DNA from: Novosphingobium sp. NDB2Meth1
GTDB taxonomy: Bacteria > Pseudomonadota > Alphaproteobacteria > Sphingomonadales > Sphingomonadaceae
Length of the DNA stretch: 64,000 bases
Direction: 5' to 3'
Assembly (NCBI RefSeq): GCF_900117425.1
Contig: NZ_FPEH01000021.1
Coordinates: forward strand, 47,967-111,966
The position numbers were made by a program, and so were the translations under genes. Under the pieces are notes generated by a model. It was not told where the DNA came from. It worked only from the letters and a program-made list of their open reading frames with translations, and did not search any database. How positions within the stretch are numbered: position 1 is the stretch's first letter; every line of letters begins with the position of its first letter. Below, in pieces: positions 1-8,751 of the stretch.

Positions 1-381
1 GCGCTGCAGGATATCGGCCCCGTCGCCGGCCCCAACTGGACCGCACTCGAGGCTACTGTCTCGGCCAGCTATGCCGGCGGCGAGCCGACCGTGCTCCACC
101 CGCAGGCGCGCACTTTCGCCAACCCGCCGGGCAACCGCACTGAAAGCGCGCTGCTGACCCGCTGGAACGGCCAGCTCTATGCCGTACTCGGCGAAGAGGG
201 CGATGACGGCCGTTGGCAGATGCGTTTCTGGTGGAAGCCCTTCGTGCCGATGATCTGGTATGGCGGCGCACTCGTCGCGCTGGGCGGCTTGCTGGCGCTG
301 CTCGGCCGCGTCGCGCGCGATGTGAAGCGGCTCGTGGCGATCGACAAGATCGCCTACCGCCGCGAAAGGCAGGGCCGATGA
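1..381 (+). CDS. ccmF: Cytochrome c-type biogenesis protein CcmF (C-terminal part)
   Basis: Open from the first base of the window, so only the last 126 residues are present. CcmF is the membrane haem lyase subunit that helps attach haem to apocytochrome c in the periplasm. The visible part has a periplasmic stretch with WNGQLYAVLGE followed by WWKPFVPMIWYGG and a final membrane helix, which is how CcmF proteins end. The TGA at 379-381 overlaps the ATG of ccmG (ATGA), so the two are translationally coupled. Identity is supported by the three ccm genes that follow. Confidence 0.9.
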   Translation, partial: ALQDIGPVAGPNWTALEATVSASYAGGEPTVLHPQARTFANPPGNRTESALLTRWNGQLYAVLGEEGDDGRWQMRFWWKPFVPMIWYGGALVALGGLLALLGRVARDVKRLVAIDKIAYRRERQGR

Positions 382-932
382 GCGATCCCGCACCGAAGAA
401 GGGCCCCGGCCTCGCCGTCTGGCTCCCGCTCGGTCTCTTCGTCGGCTTCCTCGCGCTCGTCGTGGTCGGGCTCTACTGGCCGGCGGATCGCGAGGTTTCC
501 AGCGCCTTCATCGGCAAGCCGCTCCCCGCGTTCGACCTGCCGCCCGCATCGGACGACCGCCCCGGCCTTGCCACCGCGCAGTTCAAGGAAGGCGGCAAGC
601 CGCGCCTCCTCAACGTCTTTGCCAGCTGGTGCTTCCCCTGCAAGGTCGAAGCCCCCCAGCTTGCCGCGCTGGCGCAGCAGGGCGTGGAGATCGACGGTGT
701 CGCGATCCGCGATCGCAAGGAGGATGTTGCCGGCTTCCTCAAGCAATACGGCAATCCCTTCAAGCGGATCGGCAAGGACGATCTCAGCCAGGTCCAGCTT
801 GCCATCGGCTCCTCGGGCGTGCCGGAGACTTTTGTGATCGATGGCAAAGGGATCATTCGCTACCAGCACATCGGCGATATCCGGCAGGAGGATATCCCGC
901 TGATCCTGCGCAAACTGGCGGAGGCGCAGTGA
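378..932 (+). CDS. ccmG: CcmG/DsbE thiol:disulfide interchange protein
   Basis: Membrane-anchored periplasmic thioredoxin-fold protein (184 aa) that keeps apocytochrome c CXXCH cysteines reduced during haem attachment. One N-terminal membrane helix (about residues 11-34) is followed by a thioredoxin domain with active site W84-C85-F-P-C88 and the cis-proline region GVPETFVID. The ATG at 378 is chosen over an upstream in-frame start at 213 because it gives a proper anchor and overlaps the ccmF stop. The stop shares one base with the ccmH start (TGATG). Confidence 0.95.
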   Translation: MSDPAPKKGPGLAVWLPLGLFVGFLALVVVGLYWPADREVSSAFIGKPLPAFDLPPASDDRPGLATAQFKEGGKPRLLNVFASWCFPCKVEAPQLAALAQQGVEIDGVAIRDRKEDVAGFLKQYGNPFKRIGKDDLSQVQLAIGSSGVPETFVIDGKGIIRYQHIGDIRQEDIPLILRKLAEAQ

Positions 933-1441
933 TGTTTTCGGCAAGCCGCCACAGCCGTTCGTGTCGAGCGAAGTCGAGACACCAAGCGCGGCGTCAGGTG
1001 TCTCGACTTCGCTCGACACGAACGGTGGGGGTGTTGCTGCTAACCTTCCTCGCCGCCTTCACCCTCGCCCCACCCGCCGCCGCGCAAGACATGCTCCCGC
1101 CCGCGCCCTATGCCTACAAGCAACTGGCTGACCCCGCGCAGGAAGCCAAGGCGCAAGCGCTCATGGAAACGCTGCGCTGCCTCAAGTGCCAGAGCCAGTC
1201 GATTGCTGATTCCGATGCGCCCATGGCAGGCGACATGCGCCATCAGGTCCGCACCCGTATCGCCGCCGGTGAGGATCCCGAAGCGATCCGGCAGTGGCTC
1301 ATCGAGCGCTACGGCGACTACGTCAGCTACACCCCGCAGGTGAAGCCGATCACCTGGCCGCTGTTCGCTGCGCCCCTGCTGTTCCTCGCGCTGGCGGCGT
1401 TCCTGTTGCGCGGCCGTTTCCGCCGGAGGAAAGCCGCATGA
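932..1441 (+). CDS. ccmH: Cytochrome c-type biogenesis protein CcmH (N-terminal type)
   Basis: Periplasmic thioreductase of the haem ligation complex, 169 aa. It has the diagnostic LRCLKCQSQSIADS motif, with redox cysteines C83 and C86, a three-helix domain, and a C-terminal membrane helix (about 140-158). The start overlaps the ccmG stop and the stop overlaps ccmI. Oddity: residues about 9-31, the positively charged region before the signal-peptide hydrophobic core, are encoded by a 71-bp palindromic repeat (955-1025). GTG codons at 1025 and 1031 are in frame and could be the ancestral or real start, which would shorten the n-region. Confidence 0.93.
   Translation: MFSASRHSRSCRAKSRHQARRQVSRLRSTRTVGVLLLTFLAAFTLAPPAAAQDMLPPAPYAYKQLADPAQEAKAQALMETLRCLKCQSQSIADSDAPMAGDMRHQVRTRIAAGEDPEAIRQWLIERYGDYVSYTPQVKPITWPLFAAPLLFLALAAFLLRGRFRRRKAA
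955..1025. repeat. Interspersed palindromic repeat inside ccmH
   Basis: Perfect 29-bp inverted arms (955-983 and 997-1025) around a 13-nt loop, built on CGAGCGAAGTCGAGAC. The same arms recur at 51065-51135. The element lies wholly within the reading frame of ccmH, in the signal-peptide region, without breaking the frame. Confidence 0.9.
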
Positions 1442-2121
1442 CCTGGGTTCTCATTCTTGTCATCGCGTTCATCGTTCTCGGCGTGATGATTGTCGTGCTC
1501 AAGCTGCCGCGCACCGGCTGGGAAATCACCGCCGCTGCGCTGCTGTTCGGCGTCTCTGGCTACGCGCTGCAAGGCCACCCTGGCCAGCCCGGCGCGCCGC
1601 AGGCTCCGGTCGAGAACACCAAGCTCGCCGACCAGACCCTGATCCAGGAGCGCCAGAAGATGGGCTCGGCCTTCGGGCAGGGCCAGTCATGGCTGATCCT
1701 CGCCGATGCGCTCACCCGGCAGGGCCAGTTCGGCGCCGCTTCCGAAATCCTGCGCAAGGCCATCGCAAAATCGCCAAATGACGCCGACCTGTGGGTCGCG
1801 CTCGGCAACACGCTCGTCGGCCATACCGAAGGCGTGATGACCCCTGCGGCGCAGTATGCCTTCCAGAAGGCAGCCAACATCGCGCCTGATCACCCCGGCC
1901 CGCCCTTCTTCATGGGCCTCGCGCTCGCGCAGGCGGGCCGTCTCGCCGAAGCGCGCACGCTGTGGGCGCAGCTGCTGGCCCGCTCGCCCGCCGACGCCCC
2001 CTACCGCGCCGATCTGCAGCAGCGGCTTCAGCAGCTCGACTCGATGATGGCGGAGCAGGCCCAGATGCAGGGCGCCGTGCAAGGCGCGCCGGCCCCGGGC
2101 GCGAAGTCGTCGCAGCAATAA
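1438..2121 (+). CDS. ccmI: CcmI-like cytochrome c biogenesis TPR protein
   Basis: 227-aa protein with two N-terminal membrane helices (about residues 4-22 and 30-45) and a periplasmic domain with tetratricopeptide-type helices (about 75-190, such as WLILADALTRQGQFGAASEI and GLALAQAGRLAEARTLW). CcmI/CycH proteins chaperone apocytochrome c to the CcmFH ligase. The tail is rich in Gln, Ala and Pro. ATGA overlap with ccmH; last gene of the operon before a 154-nt gap. Confidence 0.85.
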   Translation: MTWVLILVIAFIVLGVMIVVLKLPRTGWEITAAALLFGVSGYALQGHPGQPGAPQAPVENTKLADQTLIQERQKMGSAFGQGQSWLILADALTRQGQFGAASEILRKAIAKSPNDADLWVALGNTLVGHTEGVMTPAAQYAFQKAANIAPDHPGPPFFMGLALAQAGRLAEARTLWAQLLARSPADAPYRADLQQRLQQLDSMMAEQAQMQGAVQGAPAPGAKSSQQ

Positions 2122-2275
2122 ACCTCGGTTTTCCGTGAACTTGAGCCGCATTTCCGGCGTTACTGACAACCGTGTGCATCCCATTGCGAGTGCCATGGGC
2201 CGGTGCTAAAGCGCCGCGCCGTCCGGGGGCGATTGTGCTATTGTGCCGTGATCCCGGCGCTGGGGCCTGCTGACA

Positions 2276-4216
2276 ATGAACGATGCCGTGGTTGATGCTG
2301 GACCCGAAAGCGAAGCGCCGTGCGCTGCGGACGCGTCGGCGCCGGCCGCGAAGCCGGTCGGCGCGCTCGGCCTAGCGGTCGGCGCCATCGGCGTCGTCTT
2401 CGGCGATATCGGCACCAGCCCGCTCTACGCATTGCGCGATACGTTTGCCGGGCACCACCCGCTCCCGCTCGACCGGGTGCACGTCTACGGCATCGTCAGC
2501 CTGATGTTCTGGTCGATGATGCTGATCGTGACGCTCAAGTACGTCACCGTCATCATGCGGGCGGACAACAAGGGCTCGGGCGGCAGCCTCGCGCTCCTCG
2601 CCCTGATCAACCAGCAGGCAACCGGCCGCCGCTGGGGCAAGGGCGTGGTCCTGCTTGGCGTGCTCGCCACGGCCTTGTTCTACAGCGATTCGATGCTCAC
2701 CCCCGCCGTCTCGATCATGAGCGCGGTGGAGGGCCTGTCGGTCTACAATCCCTCGCTCCACGGCCTTGTCGTGCCGCTGGTGGTCGTCATCGTGATCGCC
2801 CTTTTCGCCACCAAGAGCCGGAACACCGGCTCACGCATCAGCTGGGCTTCGCGCTGGGCGGGGCCATTCATGCTGCTCTATTTCGCCACGATCTCGCTGC
2901 TCGGCCTGCGCAGCATTGCGGATGATCCGGGCGTGGTCCTTGCGCTTTCGCCGCAGTGGGCCCTCGCGATGTTCATGGCTGATCCGTGGCACGGCTTCAT
3001 CGCCATGGGCACTGCCGTCCTTGCCGTCACCGGTGCCGAAGCCCTTTATGCCGACATGGGCCAGTTTGGCCGCGTCCCGATCCGCGTGTCGTGGCTCGTC
3101 TTCGTGCTGCCCGCACTGGTGTTCAACTATCTTGGGCAAGCCGCGCTCCTGCTGCGCGATCCGGGCGCCATTCACAGCCCGTTCTACCTGCTCGCGCCGA
3201 AGGGCTTCGAATGGCCCTTGCTGGTCATCGCGACGACCGCCGCCGTCATCGCCGCCAAGGCGGTGATCTCGGGCGCGTTTCTGGTCACCCAGCAGGCCAT
3301 CCAGCTCGGCTTCATCCCGCGCATGAACATCCGCCACACCTCCGCGACCGCCGGGCAGATCTATATCCCCGCGATCAACTGGGCGCTGATGATCGCGGTG
3401 ATCCTGCTCGTGTTGGTGTTCGAACGCTCGCGCAATCTCACGGCAGCCTATGGCATCGCGGTGACCGGTGCGATGCTGATCGACAATATCCTGCTCGCGG
3501 TCGTCCTCTTCAAGCTCTGGCGCTGGAAGCCGGTCGCCGCGCTGCCGCTGCTTGGCCTGTTCTTTGTGATCGACGCCACCTACCTCGGCGCCAATCTCGC
3601 CAAGATTCCGGATGGCGGCTGGGTGCCATTGCTGATGGGCACCGCGATCTTCACCCTGCTCACCACCTGGTCGCGCGGCCGCGCGCTGATGCGCCAGCAT
3701 ATGGCGGAAGGCGCGCTCCCTCTCGAGGTGTTCACCCGCTCCGCCCACACCAGCGCCGCGCGCGTGCCCGGTACGGCGGTGTTCATGGCCTCGGCGGCGG
3801 CGGGCGTCCCCTCGGCGCTGCTCCACAACATCAAGCACAACAAGGTGCTGCATGAGCGCGTCGTCGTCCTCACCGTCCAGATCGCCGATACGCCGATGGT
3901 CGAGCCGGCCGACCGCGCGCAGGTCAAGGACTTCGGGCAGGGCTTCTACCGCCTGATCCTGCGCTTCGGCTTCATGGAAGAGACCGACGTTCCCGCTGCG
4001 CTCTGCGGCGTCTCGGTCTGCGGCGAGCCGTTCGACATGATGCGCACCAGCTTCTTCCTCTCGCGCCAGACGCTGATCCCCGCCGATGTCCCCGGCATGG
4101 CGATCTGGCGCGAGATGCTCTTTGCATGGATGCTGCGCAATGCGGCGGACGCGATGGGCTTCTTCCGCTTGCCCACCAACCGCGTGGTCGAACTCGGCAG
4201 CCAGCTGAAGATCTGA
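2276..4216 (+). CDS. kup: Kup family potassium uptake transporter
   Basis: 646-aa inner-membrane K+/H+ symporter. The family signature [10 protein letters not shown] is at residues 43-52, followed by about 12 membrane helices and a cytoplasmic C-terminal domain of about 150 residues. The N-terminal 28 residues are Ala/Pro/acidic-rich and cytosolic. Length matches the usual 620-650 aa. The gene stands alone: no close partner on either side, and a GC-rich hairpin (4236-4259) follows its stop. Confidence 0.95.
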   Translation: MNDAVVDAGPESEAPCAADASAPAAKPVGALGLAVGAIGVVFGDIGTSPLYALRDTFAGHHPLPLDRVHVYGIVSLMFWSMMLIVTLKYVTVIMRADNKGSGGSLALLALINQQATGRRWGKGVVLLGVLATALFYSDSMLTPAVSIMSAVEGLSVYNPSLHGLVVPLVVVIVIALFATKSRNTGSRISWASRWAGPFMLLYFATISLLGLRSIADDPGVVLALSPQWALAMFMADPWHGFIAMGTAVLAVTGAEALYADMGQFGRVPIRVSWLVFVLPALVFNYLGQAALLLRDPGAIHSPFYLLAPKGFEWPLLVIATTAAVIAAKAVISGAFLVTQQAIQLGFIPRMNIRHTSATAGQIYIPAINWALMIAVILLVLVFERSRNLTAAYGIAVTGAMLIDNILLAVVLFKLWRWKPVAALPLLGLFFVIDATYLGANLAKIPDGGWVPLLMGTAIFTLLTTWSRGRALMRQHMAEGALPLEVFTRSAHTSAARVPGTAVFMASAAAGVPSALLHNIKHNKVLHERVVVLTVQIADTPMVEPADRAQVKDFGQGFYRLILRFGFMEETDVPAALCGVSVCGEPFDMMRTSFFLSRQTLIPADVPGMAIWREMLFAWMLRNAADAMGFFRLPTNRVVELGSQLKI

Positions 4217-4235
4217 GGCTAGCGTCGCCGTGAAG

Positions 4236-4259
4236 CCCTCTCCCTTTCAGGGGAGAGGG
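4236..4259 (+). terminator. Hairpin downstream of kup
   Basis: 9-bp perfect stem CCCTCTCCC/GGGAGAGGG with loop TTTCAG, 19 nt after the kup stop. There is no U-tract, so it may be a repeat-type hairpin (the sequence family is common between genes in sphingomonads) rather than an intrinsic terminator. Confidence 0.45.
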
Positions 4260-4378
4260 TTGGGCGAGGGGAGAGGTACCGCGTTACAAGCCCTTCTCAA
4301 CTCCGACCAGCGAGCAAGCTCGCAAGTCTGCGCATCTCTTCCCTGAAGGGGAGAGAGCAGGAATCCGCGCCTGCCCCC

Positions 4379-4417
4379 AAAACGCAAACGGCGCGGGAAC
4401 CCGAAGGCACCCGCGCC
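4379..4417 (-). terminator. Probable intrinsic terminator of the PuuD-like gene
   Basis: On the minus strand an 8-bp stem GGCGCGGG/CCCGCGCC with a 12-nt loop is followed by GTTTGCGTTTT, 29 nt past the stop of the minus-strand gene at 4446. Confidence 0.65.
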
Positions 4418-4445
4418 GCTTGACGGCAACCATAACTTGGCAAAA

Positions 4446-5018
4446 TCAGCCGAGGTTCGCGTTCACCATGCAGTAGATCATCGGGATCGACAGCAGCAGG
4501 TTGGTGCGGCTGGCATAGAGTGCGCGCGGTGCAGCAGCGGCCTTTTCTTCCGCGGTCGCCTCGACGATGCCGAGGATCTTCTTCTGCGCCGGCCAGATGA
4601 TGAACCACACGTTGAACGCCATGATGATGGCCATCCACATGCCGACACCGATCAGCTTGACGTTGCCTTCACCGCTGAAGGTCAGCGCTTCGTGGCCGTA
4701 GCCGTCGACGATCGAGATCGCGAGGCCGGTCAGCAGCGTCAGCAGTGCGCCGTAGCGGAAGAAGAAGAACACCTTCGGCGCGATGTGCCCGGTGATCGCG
4801 CCCTTCTGCTCGGCGGGGATCTTGGGCATGGTCGGCACCTGCACGAAGTTCAGGTAATAGAGCAGGCCGATCCACAGGATGCCGAAGAAGGCGTGCGCCC
4901 AGCGGAACACCGAGTTGCTGTCAACCGGTGCGCTGGCGTGGAAGGCGATCATGACACCGATCGCGACGGCAAGGCCGACCACGAGCACAAGATGCAGATT
5001 TCCGAAGAACTTTGCCAT
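4446..5018 (-). CDS. PuuD-like (urate hydroxylase membrane domain) protein
   Basis: 190-aa integral membrane protein with about five helices. It contains RWAHAFFGILWIGLLYYLNF, FFRYGALLTLLTGL and NVWFIIWPAQKKI, which match the membrane domain of urate hydroxylase PuuD. Classical PuuD is about twice as long and ends in a cytochrome c domain. That domain is absent here and no uric-acid pathway gene is nearby, so urate oxidation should not be assumed. A GGGGGA ribosome site precedes the ATG. It lies 112 nt after yciB on the same strand and may be transcribed with it. Confidence 0.75.
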   Translation of the reverse strand: MAKFFGNLHLVLVVGLAVAIGVMIAFHASAPVDSNSVFRWAHAFFGILWIGLLYYLNFVQVPTMPKIPAEQKGAITGHIAPKVFFFFRYGALLTLLTGLAISIVDGYGHEALTFSGEGNVKLIGVGMWMAIIMAFNVWFIIWPAQKKILGIVEATAEEKAAAAPRALYASRTNLLLSIPMIYCMVNANLG

Positions 5019-5130
5019 TTATGTTTCCCCCGAAGAGATGGTTCTTGATGGCTGTCCGGCCACCCAGCCGGTCCGCTGCGGTTCATATGCGGGAAAAGGC
5101 CCGCTTGTCATTGCATTTTAGTGCGAGGCG

Positions 5131-5784
5131 TCAGCCGCTTGGCGGGTTCTGCTCGACTTGTGCCTCGGTTTCCTCGCCCAGCCCATGGCGCAGCAGCATC
5201 GGGATCTGCGCGAAGGTGAACAGGAACGACAGCGCGCTCACCCCCCATAGCTTCACCAGCAGCCAGGTGTCGAACGAGACCGCATGGCGCAGCACTTCGT
5301 TGAGGCCGGCGAGGAACAGGAAGAACCACGCCCAGTTGCGCGAGAGCTTGAGCCAGCCTTCCTCCGAAAGCCCGTCGAACGCGCTCTGCAGCAGCGTACG
5401 CAGCATCGGCTTGCCGCGAAACAGCCCGCCGAACAGCACGGCGGCGAACAGCAGGTAGATCGCGGTCGGCTTGATCTGGATCCACACCGGATCGCCGAGG
5501 AACACTGTCAGCGAGCCGAAGCCAATGATCAGGATCGTCGAGAGCCACAGCATCGGCGAAATCTTGCCCAGCCGCCATTTCGAGATCACCAGCGCCAGCA
5601 CCGTCGCCACCATGAACACCATGGTGGACTTGGTCACCGCCACCACCGCGCCCAGGCTCTGGCTGCCTGCGTCCTTGGGGCTGAAATAGCGGTACGCAAT
5701 GAAGAACACGAGCAGCGGGCCGTAATCGACCAGCAGGTTCACCCAGGAAGACTTGGGCTCGGATTTGGGCTTGCTCTCGCTCAC
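5131..5784 (-). CDS. yciB: Inner membrane protein YciB / septation protein A
   Basis: 217-aa protein with five or six membrane helices and family features PLLVFFIAYRYF near the N-terminus, PTAIYLLFAAVLFGGLF, and NWAWFFLFLAGLNEVLR. YciB/IspZ proteins influence cell-envelope synthesis and septation. The ATG overlaps the ftsY stop by 4 nt (5781-5784), so it is the last gene of the coupled set dapF-mtaB-ftsY-yciB. A short charged tail of about 18 residues follows the last helix. Confidence 0.9.
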   Translation of the reverse strand: MSESKPKSEPKSSWVNLLVDYGPLLVFFIAYRYFSPKDAGSQSLGAVVAVTKSTMVFMVATVLALVISKWRLGKISPMLWLSTILIIGFGSLTVFLGDPVWIQIKPTAIYLLFAAVLFGGLFRGKPMLRTLLQSAFDGLSEEGWLKLSRNWAWFFLFLAGLNEVLRHAVSFDTWLLVKLWGVSALSFLFTFAQIPMLLRHGLGEETEAQVEQNPPSG

Positions 5785-6731
5785 CGCAGCACTCCCGCGA
5801 TGACCCTCGCTACCAGATCGGGATCGAAGGGGCGCAGGTCGTCGATCTTCTCGCCCACGCCGATGGCATGGATCGGAAGGCCATACTGCTCCGCCGCCGC
5901 CACCAGCACGCCGCCGCGCGCCGTACCATCCAGCTTGGTCATGATGAGGCCGGAAACCCCCGCCACCTCGCGGAAGATCTCGATCTGCTGCAGCGCGTTC
6001 TGCCCGTTCGTCGCATCGAGCACGAGCACCACGTCATGCGGCGCTTCCGGATTGAGCCGGCCCAGCACGCGGCGCACCTTGGCCAGCTCGTCCATCAGCT
6101 CGCGCTTGTTGTGGAGGCGGCCCGCGGTATCGACGATCAGCGCGTCGATGCCCTTGTCGGTCGCGGCCTTCACCGCGTCGAACACGATGGAGGCGGGATC
6201 ACCGCCTTCCGCGCCCGATACGATCTCGATCCCCAGCCGGTCCGCCCAGACCTTGAGCTGGCCGATGGCAGCAGCGCGGAACGTATCGCCCGCCGCCAGC
6301 ATCACCGAATAGTCCTGCTCCTGAAACAGGTGCGCCAGCTTGGCGATGGTCGTCGTCTTGCCCGAACCGTTGACCCCGATCACGAGAATCACCTGCGGGC
6401 GCGGGAAGGCGACGATCTCGAGCGGCTTCGCCACAGGACGCAGGATCGCCGCGATCTCGCCCGCCACGGCTTCGGCGAGCGCCGCTTCGTCGACGCCCTT
6501 TTCAAATCGCGTCGCCGCCAGCTTCTCGCGGATGCGCGCGGCGGCACGCGGGCCGAGGTCCGAGAGGATCAGCGCGTCTTCAAGGTCATCGAGCTGCGCG
6601 TCGGTCAGGCGCGTGCCGCCGGCGAGGCCCGCGAGGTTTTCGGTCAGGCGTTCGGATGTCTTGCGCAGTCCGCCGAGCAGGCGGTCGGTCCAGCCCGTCT
6701 CGTTGGTGGTTGCGCTGTCGTCGGGAGTCAT
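5781..6731 (-). CDS. ftsY: Signal recognition particle receptor FtsY
   Basis: 316-aa SRP GTPase that docks the SRP-ribosome complex at the inner membrane. It has a short N-terminal region, a helical N domain (about 15-95) and a G domain with P-loop GVNGSGKTTT (119-128), DTFRAAA, DTAGR and TKLDGTARGG. The long acidic A domain of E. coli FtsY is missing, as is usual in alphaproteobacteria. It overlaps mtaB by 4 nt upstream and yciB by 4 nt downstream. Its partner Ffh is encoded divergently at 10.7 kb. Confidence 0.97.
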   Translation of the reverse strand: MTPDDSATTNETGWTDRLLGGLRKTSERLTENLAGLAGGTRLTDAQLDDLEDALILSDLGPRAAARIREKLAATRFEKGVDEAALAEAVAGEIAAILRPVAKPLEIVAFPRPQVILVIGVNGSGKTTTIAKLAHLFQEQDYSVMLAAGDTFRAAAIGQLKVWADRLGIEIVSGAEGGDPASIVFDAVKAATDKGIDALIVDTAGRLHNKRELMDELAKVRRVLGRLNPEAPHDVVLVLDATNGQNALQQIEIFREVAGVSGLIMTKLDGTARGGVLVAAAEQYGLPIHAIGVGEKIDDLRPFDPDLVARVIAGVLR

Positions 6732-7906
6732 TCCAGCAGGCCTTCGCGGATTCGGGTCGGTGTCAGCGATACAATCTCGCCCGGCGCGGTGCCCTCGGGC
6801 AGCCGGTAGGGCGCGAATTCGGGGGAATGGCCGGTTCCGTCGCGCTCGGCAAGCACTTCGCGCGTCTGCCCGATCAACCCCTCCAGCCAGCGCGCCCGCG
6901 TCGCGGCGACCGCAGCGCGCACTTCCGCTGCCCGCTCGCGCACCAGAGGCGGCGGCACTTGCGGCATTCGTGCGGCGGGCGTGCCGGGGCGGGGGGAGTA
7001 GGGGAACACGTGGCCATGCACGATCCCGCAGTCCGCCACGATGGCGACATTGGCCGCATGCATGGCGTCATCTTCCGTCGGAAACCCCGCAATGAGGTCA
7101 GCTCCGATGGCAATCTCCGGCCTGGCCGCGCGCAGCCGCTCGCTCAGCGACACCGCCTCGGCGCGGGTATGGCGTCGCTTCATCCGCTTGAGCGTCAAGT
7201 CGTGCCCGGCCTGCAGCGAAAGATGCACATGGGGCATCACCCGCGCCTCGCCGGTGATCAGTTCGAACAGCAGGCCGTCGATCTCGACCCCGTCGAGCGA
7301 GGACAGCCGCAGCCGGGGGAGGGCAGGGAATGCGCGCAGGATGGCGGCGACCAAATCACCCAGACGCGGCGAACCGGGCAGGTCCGCGCCCCATCCGGTG
7401 ACATCCACGCCTGTCAGCACGACCTCGCGAGCGTCGGCTTGCAGATGGCCTTCAACCACCCGCAGCACGTCCACGATAGGCTGCGACACGCTCTTCCCGC
7501 GCCCCTCGGGGATGATGCAGAAGGTGCAGGCATGGTCGCACCCCGTCTGTACCGGCACGAAGGCGCGGGTGTGGCGGGTTGGCGGAGCGGGCCGGGGAGC
7601 AGGGCGCGCCTGCCATGCCGCCGCCTCCAATTTCGCGGCATTGGCGACCACCCCATCCACCTCGGGCATCGCGATAAACTCGTCCGGATCTATTGTCGCC
7701 GCGCAGCCCGTCACCAGCAGCCGCGCATCGGGGTTGGCCGCCCGCAGCCGCCGCACGGCCCGTCGCGATTGCCGCACCGCTTCCGCCGTCACCGCGCAGG
7801 AATTGACCACCACCGTCCGCCGCTCGGCGCCCGCGATCATCGCGCGGATCGCTTCGCTCTCGGCCAGATTGAGCCGGCAGCCCAGTGTCACCACCGGATC
7901 GCTCAC
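6728..7906 (-). CDS. mtaB: tRNA t6A37 methylthiotransferase MtaB
   Basis: 392-aa radical-SAM methylthiotransferase that converts t6A37 to ms2t6A37 in ANN-decoding tRNAs. The N-terminal cluster cysteines are C10, C37 and C68. The radical-SAM motif CDHACTFC gives C123, C127 and C130, followed by IIPEGRGKS typical of MtaB. A TRAM-like region ends the protein. It overlaps dapF and ftsY by 4 nt each, a common alphaproteobacterial arrangement. Confidence 0.95.
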   Translation of the reverse strand: MSDPVVTLGCRLNLAESEAIRAMIAGAERRTVVVNSCAVTAEAVRQSRRAVRRLRAANPDARLLVTGCAATIDPDEFIAMPEVDGVVANAAKLEAAAWQARPAPRPAPPTRHTRAFVPVQTGCDHACTFCIIPEGRGKSVSQPIVDVLRVVEGHLQADAREVVLTGVDVTGWGADLPGSPRLGDLVAAILRAFPALPRLRLSSLDGVEIDGLLFELITGEARVMPHVHLSLQAGHDLTLKRMKRRHTRAEAVSLSERLRAARPEIAIGADLIAGFPTEDDAMHAANVAIVADCGIVHGHVFPYSPRPGTPAARMPQVPPPLVRERAAEVRAAVAATRARWLEGLIGQTREVLAERDGTGHSPEFAPYRLPEGTAPGEIVSLTPTRIREGLLE

Positions 7907-8712
7907 AGGGGATAGTCATCCTCTTCAAACGTACCCGCAAAGCTGAACGCTGCAGGACCCGTCATCAGGATCGAGCCGCCCGGCTCCCATGCGATCTCCA
8001 GCGGCCCACCGGGCAGGTCGACCCGCACCGGACCCGTCACCAGCTTGCGCCGGATCGCCAGCACCGCCGCCGCGCAGGCGCCCGTGCCGCAGGCTCGTGT
8101 CAGACCTACGCCGCGCTCCCACACGCGCAGCTTGATATGGTGCGGCCCAAGGACAGAGGCGACGCCGACATTCACTTTCTCCGGAAACAGCGGATCGGTT
8201 TCGATCACCGGCCCCAGCCGCGAAAGCATCACCGCATCGGCATCGGGCACGAAGAACACCACATGCGGATTGCCGACATTGACCGCCGCCGGATTGTCGA
8301 GTTCTTCCCAGCCGACCGGCATCGACAACGTATCCATTGCATAGGCTAGGGGAACCTCGTCCCAGCCGAACCGCGCCGGGCCCATGTCGACGCTCGCGCC
8401 GCCCGCCGTGGCCGTCGCGGTGATCGTCCCGCCCAGTGTCTCGATCCGCTGCGCCCCGCCCAGCAGCAGGCCGACCGCGCGCGCGGCATTGCCGCAGGCT
8501 TCCACTTCGCTGCCGTCGGCGTTGAAGATGCGCATGCGCACGGCTGCACCCGCTGAAGGCTCCAGCATGATCAACTGGTCGCAGCCTATCCCGGTGCGCC
8601 GCTCGGCCAGCGCAGCCGCGCGCGCCGTGGACATCGCCACCGGGGCTTCACGCGCGTCGATCACGATGAAATCGTTGCCGAGGCCGTGCATCTTCTGAAA
8701 AGCGACAGACAT
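7903..8712 (-). CDS. dapF: Diaminopimelate epimerase
   Basis: 269-aa enzyme interconverting LL- and meso-diaminopimelate for lysine and peptidoglycan. Begins KMHGLGNDFIVID. The catalytic cysteine pair lies in ACGNAARA (C73) and TRACGTGACAAA. The start at 8712 (MSVAF) fits homologues; an ATG three codons upstream (8721) is possible. Neither has a strong ribosome site. First gene of the overlapping minus-strand operon. Confidence 0.95.
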   Translation of the reverse strand: MSVAFQKMHGLGNDFIVIDAREAPVAMSTARAAALAERRTGIGCDQLIMLEPSAGAAVRMRIFNADGSEVEACGNAARAVGLLLGGAQRIETLGGTITATATAGGASVDMGPARFGWDEVPLAYAMDTLSMPVGWEELDNPAAVNVGNPHVVFFVPDADAVMLSRLGPVIETDPLFPEKVNVGVASVLGPHHIKLRVWERGVGLTRACGTGACAAAVLAIRRKLVTGPVRVDLPGGPLEIAWEPGGSILMTGPAAFSFAGTFEEDDYPL

Positions 8713-8751
8713 CGGGCCCATCTAGGACCCCGTGCCGCCCGGCGCAACGGT

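Noticed and set aside
955..1025. Palindromes as CRISPR repeats
   Set aside because: The repeats at 955, 19886, 45168 and 51065 are isolated inverted pairs, not regularly spaced direct repeats with unique spacers, and there are no cas genes.
4446..5018. Functional urate oxidase
   Set aside because: Only the PuuD-like membrane domain is present; the cytochrome c domain and other purine-degradation genes are missing, so the enzymatic name was not used.
7940..8400. Small plus-strand frames opposite dapF
   Set aside because: Shadows of dapF on the opposite strand with no ribosome site or motif.
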